Shown here: positions 6,621-16,623 of the stretch, piece after piece
Layout of the letters: each line of letters starts with the position of its first letter
How positions within the stretch are numbered: the first letter of the stretch is position 1
DNA from: an uncultured Spirochaetia bacterium
Lineage (GTDB): Bacteria; Spirochaetota; Spirochaetia; Sphaerochaetales; Sphaerochaetaceae
Direction of reading: 5' to 3'
NCBI GenBank assembly: GCA_905236385.1
Contig: CAJOOY010000022.1
Location: 1-57,582 of the forward strand
Length of the DNA: 57,582 bases
Position numbers and translations under genes: made by a program
The notes under the pieces: model-generated
What the model was told of the DNA's origin: nothing
The model's input: only the letters and a program-made list of their open reading frames with translations
Database searches by the model: none

Positions 6621-9131
6621 TTATTTCACAACAAAACTGACCAGCTTGCCGGGAACAACTATCTCCTTGACTATGGTCTGTCCGTCTATATACTTCTTAA
6701 CATTCTCGCTCTGCTTTGCAAGAGAAACTATCTCGTCCTTTGAAGCGTCTTTGGACACGTCCAGCTTTGCCCTGACCTTGCCGTTTACCTGGACAACAAC
6801 CTGAATCATGTCATCAACGGTAAGGGCTTCGTCAAACTCAGGCCACTTTTCGTTACAGACAGAGGCCTTGCCGCCTGTTCTGGCCCACAACTCTTCTGCA
6901 AGGTGCGGAACGTATGGACAAAGAAGAAGGATGAACGGCTTCCAGGCCTTGAGAGGCAGAGCCTCAAGCTTGCTCAGGTCGTTCACGTAGATCATCATCT
7001 GGCTGATGGCAGTGTTGAAGTTAAGTGTGGATGTGTCTTCACTAACCTTCTTAATAGTCTTATTCAGGCTCTTCAGAAGCTCCTTTGTCGGCTCTTCATC
7101 AGTCAGAGGCTTCTCTTCGGCCATTCTCCAGATTCTGTCAACAAAGCGCCAGACTCCGGCAATTCCTGTGGTACTCCACGGCTTTGAGACCTGCAGCGGA
7201 CCCATGAACATCTCGTAGAGTCTCATGGTGTCCGCGCCGTACTCAGCAATTACCTCATCCGGGTTAATTACGTTTTTCAGGCTCTTGGACATTTTGGCTA
7301 TTACTCGCTCCAGGCTCTCGCCGCTTTGCTTGTCAAAGAAGGCTCCGTCTCTCTCCTCAACCTGGTCAGTGGGAACAAGGCTCTTGTTCTTCTTCTGATA
7401 GGCGTAGGCTGTAATCATGCCCTGATTGACCAGGCGCTGGAATGGCTCTGGAGTTGAGACCTGACCAAGATCGTAGAGAACCTTGTGCCAGAATCTAGCG
7501 TACAGCAGGTGCAGAACCGCATGCTCTGTGCCACCAACGTAGAGGTCTACCGGCATCCAGTACTTCTCTTTCTCTTCATCAACAAAACGCTCACTGTTGT
7601 GTGGATCTATGTATCTGAGATAGTACCAGCAGGAACCACCCCACTGAGGCATGGTGTTTGTCTCTCTCTTAGCCTTTCCACCACACTTTGGACAGGTGCA
7701 GTTTACCCAACTCTCTATATTTGCAAGCGGGCTCTCCCCTGTTCCACTAGGCTGATAGCTCTTAACCTCTGGCAGAGTCAGCGGTAGATCCTTCTCAGGA
7801 ACTAAAACTGTGCCACAAGAAGGACAATGGATGAGAGGAATTGGCTCGCCCCAGTATCTCTGGCGGCTGAAAATCCAGTCTCTGAGCTTGAAGTTGACAG
7901 TCTTGTGCCCAAGTTTCTTCTCTTCAAGGAACTCGAGCATCTTTTTAATAGCGTCAGCCTTATTTAGGCCATCAAGGAAGCCGCTGTTCACGTGGATTCC
8001 GTCCTCAGTCCAAGCCTGGGTCTGAACGTCTACCTCGCTCTTGAGGACCTCAATAATCGGCAGATTGAACTTCTTGGCAAACTCCCAGTCACGTGTGTCA
8101 TGGGCAGGAACTGCCATGATAGCGCCTGTGCCGTAGGAGATAAGAACATAATCGGCAACCCAGATTGGAATTTCCTTGCCGTTAACCGGGTTGATTGCAT
8201 AGCTGCCGGAGAAAACTCCCGTCTTCTCTTTGGCAAGATCCGTTCTGTCCAGATCACTCTTCTTTGCAGCCTGAGCTATGTACTTGGAGACTTCTTCCTT
8301 TCTGTCTGCAGTTACAAGCTCATCAATCATAGGATGCTCTGGGGAGACAACCATGTAGGTGGCTCCGAAGAGGGTGTCGCAGCGGGTTGTGAAGACCTCA
8401 AGGCTCTTCTCCAGCCCCTTAACCTTAAAGAGCACGGAAGCCCCTTCGCTCCTGCCAATCCAGTTTCTCTGCATGAGTTTGACGCTCTCCGGCCAGTCAA
8501 CCAGGTCCAGATCATCCAGAAGTCTCTGTGCGTAGGCAGTAATCTTAAGTACCCACTGCCGGATGTTGCGCTTTTCTACCTGGGCGCCACATCTGTCGCA
8601 ATGCCCTTCCTTTACCTCTTCATTAGCAAGGCCGGTTTTACAGTTCGGACACCAGTTAATAGGAGCCTGGCTCTCATAGGCCAGCCCTTTCTCATAGAGT
8701 TTTTCAAAAATCCACTGGGTCCACTTGTAGTACTCAGGGTCACAGGTACTCACTTCCCTGTCCCAGTCGTAACAGAAGCCCAGCCTCTTAATCTGGCGCC
8801 TGAAAGTGTTAATATTCTTTTCAGTGGTGATTGCAGGGTGTGTTCCAGTTTGGATGGCGTAGTTTTCGGCAGGAAGACCGAAGGCATCGAACCCCATTGG
8901 ATGGAGAACGTTGTAGCCGTTCATCCTCAGGTAGCGGCTGTATATATCTGTAGCCGTGTAGCCCTCAGGGTGTCCAACATGTAGACCTGCTCCACTTGGA
9001 TAGGGGAACATGTCCAGAACATAAGCCCTCTTTTCTTTGGGGAAAGAAGGGTCCTCTTTAACTGAGAAGGTCTTATTCTCCTCCCAGTACTTCTGCCATT
9101 TTTCTTCTATTTGGTTGAAAGGATAACTCAT
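6621..9131 (-). CDS. leuS: Leucyl-tRNA synthetase
   Basis: An 836-residue class I aminoacyl-tRNA synthetase that charges tRNA-Leu in the cytoplasm. The N-terminus carries the expected WxxYWEEN segment. The HIGH-type motif is HVGH in [18 protein letters not shown] (residues ~42-59). A zinc-ribbon pair (C-P-N-C and C-D-R-C) follows, then the CP1 editing domain with the T-rich [13 protein letters not shown] motif, and KMSKS in [15 protein letters not shown] near residue 620. Length is in the usual bacterial range. The gene lies 29 bp after the DUF4416 gene on the same strand, so they may share a transcript. No strong ribosome site is seen before the ATG. Confidence 0.98.
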   Translation of the reverse strand: MSYPFNQIEEKWQKYWEENKTFSVKEDPSFPKEKRAYVLDMFPYPSGAGLHVGHPEGYTATDIYSRYLRMNGYNVLHPMGFDAFGLPAENYAIQTGTHPAITTEKNINTFRRQIKRLGFCYDWDREVSTCDPEYYKWTQWIFEKLYEKGLAYESQAPINWCPNCKTGLANEEVKEGHCDRCGAQVEKRNIRQWVLKITAYAQRLLDDLDLVDWPESVKLMQRNWIGRSEGASVLFKVKGLEKSLEVFTTRCDTLFGATYMVVSPEHPMIDELVTADRKEEVSKYIAQAAKKSDLDRTDLAKEKTGVFSGSYAINPVNGKEIPIWVADYVLISYGTGAIMAVPAHDTRDWEFAKKFNLPIIEVLKSEVDVQTQAWTEDGIHVNSGFLDGLNKADAIKKMLEFLEEKKLGHKTVNFKLRDWIFSRQRYWGEPIPLIHCPSCGTVLVPEKDLPLTLPEVKSYQPSGTGESPLANIESWVNCTCPKCGGKAKRETNTMPQWGGSCWYYLRYIDPHNSERFVDEEKEKYWMPVDLYVGGTEHAVLHLLYARFWHKVLYDLGQVSTPEPFQRLVNQGMITAYAYQKKNKSLVPTDQVEERDGAFFDKQSGESLERVIAKMSKSLKNVINPDEVIAEYGADTMRLYEMFMGPLQVSKPWSTTGIAGVWRFVDRIWRMAEEKPLTDEEPTKELLKSLNKTIKKVSEDTSTLNFNTAISQMMIYVNDLSKLEALPLKAWKPFILLLCPYVPHLAEELWARTGGKASVCNEKWPEFDEALTVDDMIQVVVQVNGKVRAKLDVSKDASKDEIVSLAKQSENVKKYIDGQTIVKEIVVPGKLVSFVVK

Positions 9132-9160
9132 GGCTGAGATTTTAGTTACTTTTGCCTTTC

Positions 9161-9691
9161 TTATCTAGTCCTCAGTATATTTCTGTACGTATCTCTGAAC
9201 ACCCTCAAGTGTAGCTTCACACTCTCTGACGCGTAATCAGCATACGTCCACGGCAGGGACTGAAAATCTTTGTTCTGATAGATTAAAGTCACTTCCCCGT
9301 AGACACCCAATGAGAGAGGGATGCGGTGTGAGCGGTCCTTACAGGTGGCGAGAATGAAGTTTGCCAGGCTCAAAACGCCGGGGTCTATGTTTATAGGTCT
9401 CCCCGTCCCTTTGCCTGAAAAAAGCTTCTCCATTTCATTGGTTCTCATCTTTATTTCAGCTAACGTAGATGGGTCTATAAGTCTTTCAAACAAAAGAAGA
9501 TACCTGACCGGGTGGCCACCCATCTCTGTATCATAATAATCAGTGAAAGGAAAGTCCAAAGTTGGGGTTATGGCTCTTATAGGACCAAACTCTTCTTCAA
9601 GAAGCTTTAGTAGCCTGCTTCTCTCTTCTTCAAGGGATGAGAGGATTCCTATGACCAGTGCAGTTTTCTCAAATTCTCTTGCTTGTGCCAT
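9161..9691 (-). CDS. DUF4416 family protein
   Basis: A 176-residue cytoplasmic protein that I recognise as DUF4416: an N-terminal L-V-I-G-I-L-S-S strand, the [12 protein letters not shown] segment, [11 protein letters not shown] and the C-terminal L-P-W-T-Y-A-D-Y region. The family is found mainly in spirochaetes and some deltaproteobacterial-type lineages and has no assigned activity. A GGGGG ribosome site lies 4 nt before the ATG. It is the probable first gene of a two-gene unit with leuS and is divergent from pth. Confidence 0.85.
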   Translation of the reverse strand: MAQAREFEKTALVIGILSSLEEERSRLLKLLEEEFGPIRAITPTLDFPFTDYYDTEMGGHPVRYLLLFERLIDPSTLAEIKMRTNEMEKLFSGKGTGRPINIDPGVLSLANFILATCKDRSHRIPLSLGVYGEVTLIYQNKDFQSLPWTYADYASESVKLHLRVFRDTYRNILRTR

Positions 9692-9750
9692 AAAACCCCC
9701 TGCTTATGTTTAATTCTCAACTTCCAAGTGCATTTTTTCAAGATGCATGT

Positions 9751-9763
9751 TATGATTTGCCTA
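9751..9763 (+). promoter_or_regulatory. -10 box placed for a leaderless pth mRNA
   Basis: TATGAT (9751-9756) ends 6 nt before the pth ATG at 9763, and no Shine-Dalgarno lies between them. Transcription from this box would start at or next to the A of ATG. I see no good -35 at 16-18 bp spacing, so the promoter is only partly supported. Confidence 0.45.
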
Positions 9764-10284
9764 TGGCAAAGATTACTGTCTTTTTGGGAAACCCGGGACT
9801 GCAGTACAGAAACACCCGGCATAATGTTGCATGGCTATTCTGCGACTATCTTGAAGAGAAAGCCTTCTTTCCTGTTTCAGGTTGGCAAGATAAGTTTCAC
9901 GCAGAGTTTTTGAGAACTCCGGGTGGAATAATTGTTATAAAACCTCAGACATACATGAACCTAAGCGGTCGCAGCGTACAGGAAGCGGCCTCTTTTTTTC
10001 GTGTGAGTGTTGAGGACATCCTGGTAGTACATGACGATATTGAGCTTGAAAGTTCAAAGGTCAAGTTTCAGAAGGGTGGCTCCTTAGGTGGCCACAATGG
10101 ACTGAGGTCCATAAAACAGGCCCTCTCGTCGGACAACTTCTGGCGCATAAGACTTGGTCTTGGGAGACCTTCAAGGCAGGAAGTTTCTTCTTACGTTCTC
10201 TCCGGCTTCTCAGAAGAGGAGAAAAAGGAGCTTAAGAAGAGCTTTTCAGAGGCAGAGACCTATCTAAAAGAGTTTCTTGCCTAA
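9763..10284 (+). CDS. pth: Peptidyl-tRNA hydrolase
   Basis: A 173-residue enzyme that frees tRNA from prematurely released peptidyl-tRNA. The N-terminus has the GNPG loop and the N-T-R-H-N-V-A-W segment with the catalytic histidine (about residue 20). Further on are the K-P-Q-T-Y-M-N-L-S-G motif, the V-H-D-D-I-E-L motif and G-G-S-L-G-G-H-N-G-L-R-S. I chose the ATG at 9763 because family conservation begins there; an upstream in-frame start at 9706 adds 19 unconserved residues. It lacks a ribosome site and may be read as a leaderless message. Slightly shorter than typical (~190). Confidence 0.95.
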   Translation: MAKITVFLGNPGLQYRNTRHNVAWLFCDYLEEKAFFPVSGWQDKFHAEFLRTPGGIIVIKPQTYMNLSGRSVQEAASFFRVSVEDILVVHDDIELESSKVKFQKGGSLGGHNGLRSIKQALSSDNFWRIRLGLGRPSRQEVSSYVLSGFSEEEKKELKKSFSEAETYLKEFLA

Positions 10285-10308
10285 ATAAAAACGAGAGAGG
10301 TAAAGCAC

Positions 10309-13300
10309 ATGCGTAACCGAGATTTCAGAATATCTGAGAATTCAAGACAGGAAATGTCTTTTTTCACCCCGGTATTTGAAACAGAAGAAAGCTTAAACAA
10401 ACTATACAGACAGGCCCAGGAACTGGCTCTGATTTACAACAAGAACCACGAGGATCATGTCTCGGCTGCAAAGCTGAATATCTCGGCTGTCCTCCACCTC
10501 TTGTACCAGAGAGTCATCTCCATTCAGTTGAAAAACTCTGAAACAGACCCCTTCAGCAGAATAGGTGTTCTGGCAGAGAAGAACGAGGACTGCGCTAAAG
10601 CTCTCCAGTACTATGACAAGATGTTCCCATCCCACCTTGGAAACGGAAGTGCCCTAACTGAAGAAGATAAGGACCCTTCCCTTTCAGAGACCGGAACTGG
10701 GGCAGAGATTATGAAAAACCCGACAGAGGAGACGGCTAGAGCCTTCTTTGTTCACCAGGTTCTTGTTTCTAACCCGGCCCTTGTTTCTGCCATGCAGGAC
10801 ATGTTGGACCAAAAAGGTCTGAATGTGCCGGAGGCCACCGCAGCCCTGAAAACCATGATGGGTAGCTACCTTGGTGGCTCTGACAGGTCCGAAACCAGTG
10901 AAGAAGACCTCTTTTCCTTTCTCACCCTCCCTGCCCGTCTCTACCCAACCTCTCTCAGAGACCAAATTACATTTATTTTGAAAAACTGGAAGGCCTTCCT
11001 TCCTGAAGAACTGATTAACGCTCTTCTTAGGTCTCTGGACTACCTGACTGAAGAAGATAAGCAGCACGGCTTTGGAGGCCCGGGGGACTTCAACGTTCCT
11101 AACTACAGCGGAGAGAGCGAGTACGAAGACTTTACTGAAGACCGCAACTGGATGCCAAATGTGGTCATGATGGCTAAGAGCACCCTCGTCTGGCTTGACC
11201 AGCTGAGTAAAAAATACAAGAGAGAGATTTCAAGACTGGACCAGATTCCAGATGAGGAACTGGACTTCTTGAAAGAAAGTGGTTTTACAGCCCTCTGGCT
11301 GATTGGGCTTTGGGAAAGAAGCCCAGCTTCTAAGAAGATTAAGAACCTCTGCGGAAACCCGGACGCAGTTTCCTCAGCCTACTCACTTAAAGGCTATGTT
11401 ATCTCTTCCCGTATTGGCGGTTGGGACTCACTTAACAACCTCAGAGCCAGGTGCTGGCAGAGAGGAATAAGACTTGCTAGTGATATGGTTCCAAACCACA
11501 CAGGCCTGGACAGTGACTGGCTCTACGGCCACCAGGAGTACTTTATCCAGCAGGATTACCCACCGTTCCCATCCTACTCCTACACAGGAGCCGACCTCTC
11601 AATTGATCCAAACTATGAGATAAAGATTGAAGACCACTACTTTGACAGAACTGACGCAGCTGTGACCTTCATGAAGAGAGATAAGAGAACTGGAGAGACT
11701 AAGTACATATTCCATGGAAATGATGGAACAACCATGCCATGGAATGACACAGCTCAGCTGGATTTCCTTAATCCTCAGACAAGAGAAGCTGTCATCCAAC
11801 AGATTCTGGAAGTGGCAAGAGCCTTCCCGATTATCCGCTTTGATGCAGCCATGACCCTGGCTAAGAGACACATCCAGAGACTCTGGTACCCAAAACCAGG
11901 AACTGGTGGAGATATTGCAGGAAGATCCGACCATGGACTCTCTGATGAAGAGTTTAACAGAAGAATCCCGGTTGAGTTCTGGAGAGAAGTAGTAGACAGG
12001 ATCCAGCAAGAGCTACCAGATACACTTCTTCTTGCTGAAGCCTTCTGGATGATGGAAAGTTATTTTGTACGCACTCTTGGTATGCACAGAGTTTACAACT
12101 CAGCCTTCATGCACATGATGAAGAACCAGGACAACAAGAAGTACAGAGACTCCATAAAGGCCACCCTTGCTTTTGACCCGGAGATTTTGAAGAGATACGT
12201 AAACTTCATGAATAATCCTGATGAAGATACAGCTATAGCCCAGTTTGGAAACGGAGACAAGTACTTTGGCGTTTGTACCATGCTTGCCACCATGCCAGGC
12301 CTGCCCATGTTTGGTCACGGACAGCTTGAAGGCTTCAGAGAGAAGTACGGTATGGAGTACCAGAGAGCCTACTGGGACGAGAAGCCGGATGAGAATCTGA
12401 TTAACGAGCACAGAAGAAGAATCTTCCCGCTACTGAGAAGAAGGTACCTCTTCTCCGGCTGCCAGGACTTTAACCTCTTTGATGTAAGAAACGGTTTTGG
12501 AACAGAAGAATCCGTGTTTGCTTTCACAAACGGCTACAACGGCAGAATGGCCCTTGTTCTTTACAACAACAGGTTTGAGAGGGCTGAAGGAACTATTACC
12601 ACATCAGCTCCTAAGATGGTAAGACACGACGGTGGCAGAAGTCTTGAAACAGTCTCTGTTGCACAGGCACTGGGTCTGAACATGGGAGTCAGGCGCTTTA
12701 TCATAATGAGAGACTTCTCAGATGGCCTGTTGCACCTCAAGCCATCCATGAAGATCTTTGATGAAGGCTGGCATGTAAGCCTTAACGGCTATGAAACAAA
12801 GGTTTTCACAGACATAAGAGAGGTTGAAGATGTGGACGGAATATACCAGAGTCTCTATGAGGCAATCGGGGATAATGGAGTTTCTGACATTGAACTGGAA
12901 ATAAGGCTTCTCTACCTCAAGCCTTTCTTTGAGGCAGCCCAGCCAATTAAGAGCCAGAAGTTTGCCAAGAATATAAAAATGCTCTTCACAGGCAGATCTT
13001 CTGCAAACGCCCGCCACGAGATTCTTCAGACTCTCGGCACATGTTACACATACATGGAAGAGCTTGCTGGTAGTTTTGAGAAGCTTGGAATCAGAATGCA
13101 CCACACAAAACCTGCAGATATTCTTGAAAAGCTCAAGAAAATGGAACAGGTCTGTAAGTCTGACGTGTTTGCAAACGGTAACGGAATAATTGAAGAAGAC
13201 CTGCCCGTCCTAGTTGGTGGAGCCTTCCTGCTTCTGCCGTTTGTGGACTCTGAGGCAACCCCTGAAGAGACCCTGGAAGCAGCCAGGGCCCTCATGCTGG

Positions 13301-13599
13301 ACCGCTTCTTTGGCCACAAGATGGAAGTTGTCTTCAGATCCGCCCTCCTTGCGGCCTCTAAGGGTCTGAGAATTGAAGAGCTCCTCGACAGCCCCGCCTT
13401 CCTCTTCCTGATCGGAAGCAACGAGTACCAGGGCGTGAGATGGTTCCGTGGAGAGTGTTGCCAGGAATGCATCTTTGTAGCAACCCTGGGAAGGGCATTG
13501 GCCGAAGGCCGTGTTGATAACGAGGATTACAAAGCCTACCTTGGCCACTGGCTAAGCAAGGCGCGCAATGCCCTCTACAAGGTGGACAACCTTAAATGA
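10309..13599 (+). CDS. Large GH13 (alpha-amylase family) protein
   Basis: A 1096-residue protein with an alpha-amylase-type (beta/alpha)8 core in its middle. The four GH13 regions are visible: SDMVPNH (residues ~390-397), RFDAAMT with the nucleophile Asp (~511), LLLAEAFW with the acid/base Glu (~577), and a variant region IV NNPDEDTA (~634) in place of the usual NHD. About 330 residues precede the core and 350 follow it; I do not recognise either extension. There is no signal peptide, so it should be cytoplasmic and act on alpha-glucan, perhaps storage polymer. The subfamily, and whether it hydrolyses or transfers, is unclear. It begins a plus-strand run and its TGA overlaps the next ATG. Confidence 0.85.
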   Translation: MRNRDFRISENSRQEMSFFTPVFETEESLNKLYRQAQELALIYNKNHEDHVSAAKLNISAVLHLLYQRVISIQLKNSETDPFSRIGVLAEKNEDCAKALQYYDKMFPSHLGNGSALTEEDKDPSLSETGTGAEIMKNPTEETARAFFVHQVLVSNPALVSAMQDMLDQKGLNVPEATAALKTMMGSYLGGSDRSETSEEDLFSFLTLPARLYPTSLRDQITFILKNWKAFLPEELINALLRSLDYLTEEDKQHGFGGPGDFNVPNYSGESEYEDFTEDRNWMPNVVMMAKSTLVWLDQLSKKYKREISRLDQIPDEELDFLKESGFTALWLIGLWERSPASKKIKNLCGNPDAVSSAYSLKGYVISSRIGGWDSLNNLRARCWQRGIRLASDMVPNHTGLDSDWLYGHQEYFIQQDYPPFPSYSYTGADLSIDPNYEIKIEDHYFDRTDAAVTFMKRDKRTGETKYIFHGNDGTTMPWNDTAQLDFLNPQTREAVIQQILEVARAFPIIRFDAAMTLAKRHIQRLWYPKPGTGGDIAGRSDHGLSDEEFNRRIPVEFWREVVDRIQQELPDTLLLAEAFWMMESYFVRTLGMHRVYNSAFMHMMKNQDNKKYRDSIKATLAFDPEILKRYVNFMNNPDEDTAIAQFGNGDKYFGVCTMLATMPGLPMFGHGQLEGFREKYGMEYQRAYWDEKPDENLINEHRRRIFPLLRRRYLFSGCQDFNLFDVRNGFGTEESVFAFTNGYNGRMALVLYNNRFERAEGTITTSAPKMVRHDGGRSLETVSVAQALGLNMGVRRFIIMRDFSDGLLHLKPSMKIFDEGWHVSLNGYETKVFTDIREVEDVDGIYQSLYEAIGDNGVSDIELEIRLLYLKPFFEAAQPIKSQKFAKNIKMLFTGRSSANARHEILQTLGTCYTYMEELAGSFEKLGIRMHHTKPADILEKLKKMEQVCKSDVFANGNGIIEEDLPVLVGGAFLLLPFVDSEATPEETLEAARALMLDRFFGHKMEVVFRSALLAASKGLRIEELLDSPAFLFLIGSNEYQGVRWFRGECCQECIFVATLGRALAEGRVDNEDYKAYLGHWLSKARNALYKVDNLK

Positions 13600-14705
13600 A
13601 AACGTGGCTGACATACCTGGTAGCAGGCCTTCTTGGCATACTCTCAAGGTCTGTTTTCGGGGATGTTTCAAAAGCCTGCTCAGTTATAGTCAGCCTCCTG
13701 AGTATAGCTTCTGTCCCGCTTGTCAGTATCCCTCTGGCGGCGGGAGTTGCAAGCTCTATCAAGAAAGGAAGGACCAGGAGCCCAAAAAGTTTTTTGCTCT
13801 TTATTCTCTTCTCTTTTGTAGCAGGCCTTCTTTGCTCCCTTTCAGGCGCAGTAGCCACTTCTTTAATCAGCTACCCGTTTTCTGTAAGCCTGGTCCGCTC
13901 TGCTTCTTCATTCTCTCTTAAGATACCGGCCCTTGTTTGGGCTATCCTTTTAGCCATAATTGTTGGCTTTAGCTTCAGACCAACGTCTAAAATCTATATT
14001 CCGGCCTACAACGCACTAAACTCACTTTCAGAAGTCTGCTACAGGCTTATGAAGGGTCTTTCAAGGTTCTTCTTTATCTTCATCTTTTTCTTTGCTACCT
14101 CTTTCACTGTAAATTTTGAAAGTGTTCTTTCTTTAATCTGTTTTGCTCTTTTTCTTACACTTGTTCTCATTCCGTTGACCTTTGCTGTTTTTACAGGCTT
14201 TAAAGTAAACCCATACCTTGTATTCATGCGTTTTCTTCCATCCATGCTCTGCGCCTTCTTCTCCTCCAGCTTCTCCGTCAGCCTCTCTCCGCTGTACACA
14301 AACGCAAGGTCTAATATGGGAATTCAGAAGAAAACAGTCTCTCAGACAGTTCCTCTTTCACTGTTTCTCTGCCGCGGTGGGAGCGCAGCTTTCACTTCTT
14401 TTATAGTTGTATCTGTTCTTTCTTCTTCATCTCTTTCTATGAAGATTCTGATAGTTTTAATAAGTGTCTTAGTCTCTCTTCTCTGCCCGTTTAACGCCGG
14501 GTTTGAAGTTTTGTTTACTGTAACAGTATCTCTTAGAATCCTTGGCTATGAAGATACGCAGGCTCTTATCAGCCTCTCTTCCATCTTGCCGATTCTTTCC
14601 TCTCTTTGTATGATGACAGATGTAGAAATAAGCGGTTTTGCTTCTGCCTATACAGCACATAAAAAGGGGGTCATGTGCAGGATCTGCGCAAATGACTTGG
14701 TATGA
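13596..14705 (+). CDS. Degenerate dicarboxylate/amino-acid symporter-fold membrane protein
   Basis: A 369-residue, very hydrophobic protein with about eight membrane segments. Its C-terminal half follows the sodium:dicarboxylate symporter (SDF, GltP/DctA) plan: a Ser-rich hairpin (FFSSSFSVSLSP) where HP1 RSSSA-type residues sit, the N-M-G-I-Q-K-K segment, then L-C-R-G-G-S-A-A where transporters have NMDGT, and M-M-T-D-V-E-I-S-G where TM8 carries the substrate-binding Asp/Arg/Asn. The key sodium and substrate residues are therefore missing. It may be a non-transporting relative or bind a different ligand. ATGA overlaps join it to both neighbours, so it is made with the GH13 protein. Confidence 0.62.
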   Translation: MKTWLTYLVAGLLGILSRSVFGDVSKACSVIVSLLSIASVPLVSIPLAAGVASSIKKGRTRSPKSFLLFILFSFVAGLLCSLSGAVATSLISYPFSVSLVRSASSFSLKIPALVWAILLAIIVGFSFRPTSKIYIPAYNALNSLSEVCYRLMKGLSRFFFIFIFFFATSFTVNFESVLSLICFALFLTLVLIPLTFAVFTGFKVNPYLVFMRFLPSMLCAFFSSSFSVSLSPLYTNARSNMGIQKKTVSQTVPLSLFLCRGGSAAFTSFIVVSVLSSSSLSMKILIVLISVLVSLLCPFNAGFEVLFTVTVSLRILGYEDTQALISLSSILPILSSLCMMTDVEISGFASAYTAHKKGVMCRICANDLV

Positions 14706-15433
14706 AAAACAAGAATACTAACAAAACTATTCTGATAGCCCTTGAATCTATTGCCTCTCTTACTGTGCTTATCCTGTGTCTTTTGAGCATGAGAGGCGGA
14801 GAGGTTCTGGCCTTTGGGGCGTTGGGACTACACACCATTCTTATTTTTGCTTTCTCTCTAGTCTACTCCTCTTCAGATGCGTTTATGAACACAGATAGGC
14901 TGTTTGTAAAGCGTTTTGCCTTTGCATCCATCCTCTCAGATTTAGTAATAGCCAGCAGCAGAACTGACTGTGTTTTCACGCTCCCGTTAATTGGTGCATA
15001 CAGAACAAAGATAATTATCTTTCTGATTCTTTTTCAGCTTGCAAACCTTCTGGGAACCGTTATCTTCTACAAAAAGTACACAAGTAAGGGCGTAAGATAC
15101 TACAAAAGCCTCTCTACTGTGCTCTGCTTCTTTATCTTACTGATCATCCCGTACTCAGGAAGCCTCTTCCACACGCTTAGAAGTCTTGTGGCCTTCCTTC
15201 CTATTACTGCTCTTGCTGTTGGAATAGTTTACGGATGTTTTGCTCAGATAGCAGACCCAGGGCAGGACGCATCTCCGTTAAGAAACTTAAGCCTTCTGGC
15301 TATTTTGTCAGAAGAGATTTTGGAGCTTTCTGATGTCACTTTAGTTTCTGTTTCCGTTACTTCCGGCCTCCTTCTTGCAGCCCTCATCTGGGTTATAATT
15401 GTTGAGAGGGTAAACGCCCGTCATTTCAGATGA
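14702..15433 (+). CDS. Unknown polytopic membrane protein
   Basis: A 243-residue protein with seven or eight predicted membrane helices and short polar loops; a charged loop (AQIADPGQDASPLRN) lies near residue 185. I do not recognise the family. A loose likeness to YhhN-type membrane proteins (F-A-S-I-L-S-D-L-V-I segment) is too weak to name it. ATGA overlap with the symporter-fold gene upstream and a 15-bp gap to a glycosyltransferase downstream place it in the same operon, so a role in membrane-linked sugar metabolism is possible but unproven. Confidence 0.7.
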   Translation: MKNKNTNKTILIALESIASLTVLILCLLSMRGGEVLAFGALGLHTILIFAFSLVYSSSDAFMNTDRLFVKRFAFASILSDLVIASSRTDCVFTLPLIGAYRTKIIIFLILFQLANLLGTVIFYKKYTSKGVRYYKSLSTVLCFFILLIIPYSGSLFHTLRSLVAFLPITALAVGIVYGCFAQIADPGQDASPLRNLSLLAILSEEILELSDVTLVSVSVTSGLLLAALIWVIIVERVNARHFR

Positions 15434-15448
15434 TTTTGGAGATTTATT

Positions 15449-16621
15449 ATGAGAATAGGCGAATTCAGCGATTCTTTTTTACCTATAATTGATGGCGTTG
15501 GCCGTGTAGTCAAAGCCTATGCAGAGACCCTAGCTCACCGCGGTCATGAGGTCTACGCCTTTGCTCCCATGGCAGATATGGGCTACAGAGGCAGTCTTCC
15601 ATATGAGATAGTGGACTACTCCTCGGTCCGCATGTCTAAATCCATGCCGTGGAGATTTGGACTGAACAACCTGGACCCCCATTTTGCAACGCGCTTACAC
15701 TATATCAATCTGGACATTTGCCATGTGCACTCCCCAGTCTTTGCTGGCCACATAGGCCTTAAGTACGCAAGAAAGAAGAACATTCCTGTGGTAGCAACCT
15801 TCCACTCAAAGTACTATGACGACATATTAAAAACCACAGGCAGCCGTATGGTTGCCCGAATTGGTGCAAACATGGTTGCAGAGTTCTATCAGCAGTGTGA
15901 TGAAGTGTGGGCCGTCAGTGAAGATTCAGCAAACACCCTTAAGTCATATGGCTTTAAGGGAGACATCTCTGTCATGCCTAACGGCACAGACAAACACATA
16001 CTCCACGAAGAGAGAATAGACGAACTTTGTGGCAAGTATAAGATAAACCGGGACATCCCAATTCTTCTGTTTGTTGGCCAGATTAACTACAAAAAGGGAA
16101 TAGATAAGGTTATTCAGGCCTGCTCTCTTCTTAAAAAGGACGGCTTTAACTTCCAGCTAGTCCTTGCCGGTCAGGGCCCGGATGAGCACAACTGCAAAGC
16201 CTTAGCAGAAAAGGTTGGAATTAAAGAAAACATGATTATGACCGGCCACCTGTCAGACATACAGTTTCTAGACTGCCTGTACTACATTTCCACTCTCTTC
16301 ATGTTCCCGTCTGTCTATGACACAGCGTCTCTTGTAACAAGAGAGTCCTGTGCCATGCACACAACATGCTTAGTTGTAGAAAACTGCGGGGCTTCAGAGC
16401 CTTTTAAAGACATGTACAACGGCCTGATCTGTAAGAACACGGTTGAAAGCATCTATGAAAAGACAAAACTCTTTCTTAATCTTTCTCCAGAAGAGAAGAA
16501 GACCATGGAAGAGAACGCTTTCAACACCGTTCCTATCCAGTGGGACGGACCTATCATGGACACTGTTCTTGAAAAGTACCAGGGCCTGATAGATTTCTAC
16601 AAGTTCAAAAACAAAAACTGA
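15449..16621 (+). CDS. GT4 glycosyltransferase (diacylglycerol glucosyltransferase-like)
   Basis: A 390-residue GT-B-fold retaining glycosyltransferase. The N-terminal domain opens with G-E-F-S-D-S-F-L-P-I-I-D-G-V and has the H-V-H-S-P segment near residue 92. The C-terminal nucleotide-sugar domain has L-F-V-G-Q-I-N-Y-K-K-G, F-P-S-V-Y-D-T-A-S and an E-x7-E-like region (E-S-C-A-M-H-T-T-C-L-V-V-E). The pattern resembles enzymes that add glucose to diacylglycerol, as in spirochaete glycolipid synthesis; the acceptor is inferred. A GGAG site lies 8-9 nt before the ATG. It ends two bases before the GH2 gene start codon region. Confidence 0.85.
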   Translation: MRIGEFSDSFLPIIDGVGRVVKAYAETLAHRGHEVYAFAPMADMGYRGSLPYEIVDYSSVRMSKSMPWRFGLNNLDPHFATRLHYINLDICHVHSPVFAGHIGLKYARKKNIPVVATFHSKYYDDILKTTGSRMVARIGANMVAEFYQQCDEVWAVSEDSANTLKSYGFKGDISVMPNGTDKHILHEERIDELCGKYKINRDIPILLFVGQINYKKGIDKVIQACSLLKKDGFNFQLVLAGQGPDEHNCKALAEKVGIKENMIMTGHLSDIQFLDCLYYISTLFMFPSVYDTASLVTRESCAMHTTCLVVENCGASEPFKDMYNGLICKNTVESIYEKTKLFLNLSPEEKKTMEENAFNTVPIQWDGPIMDTVLEKYQGLIDFYKFKNKN

Positions 16622-16623
16622 TC

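Noticed and set aside
7992-8984. 330-codon plus-strand open frame
   Set aside because: It lies wholly antisense to leuS, whose protein is fully conserved; it is a codon-bias shadow.
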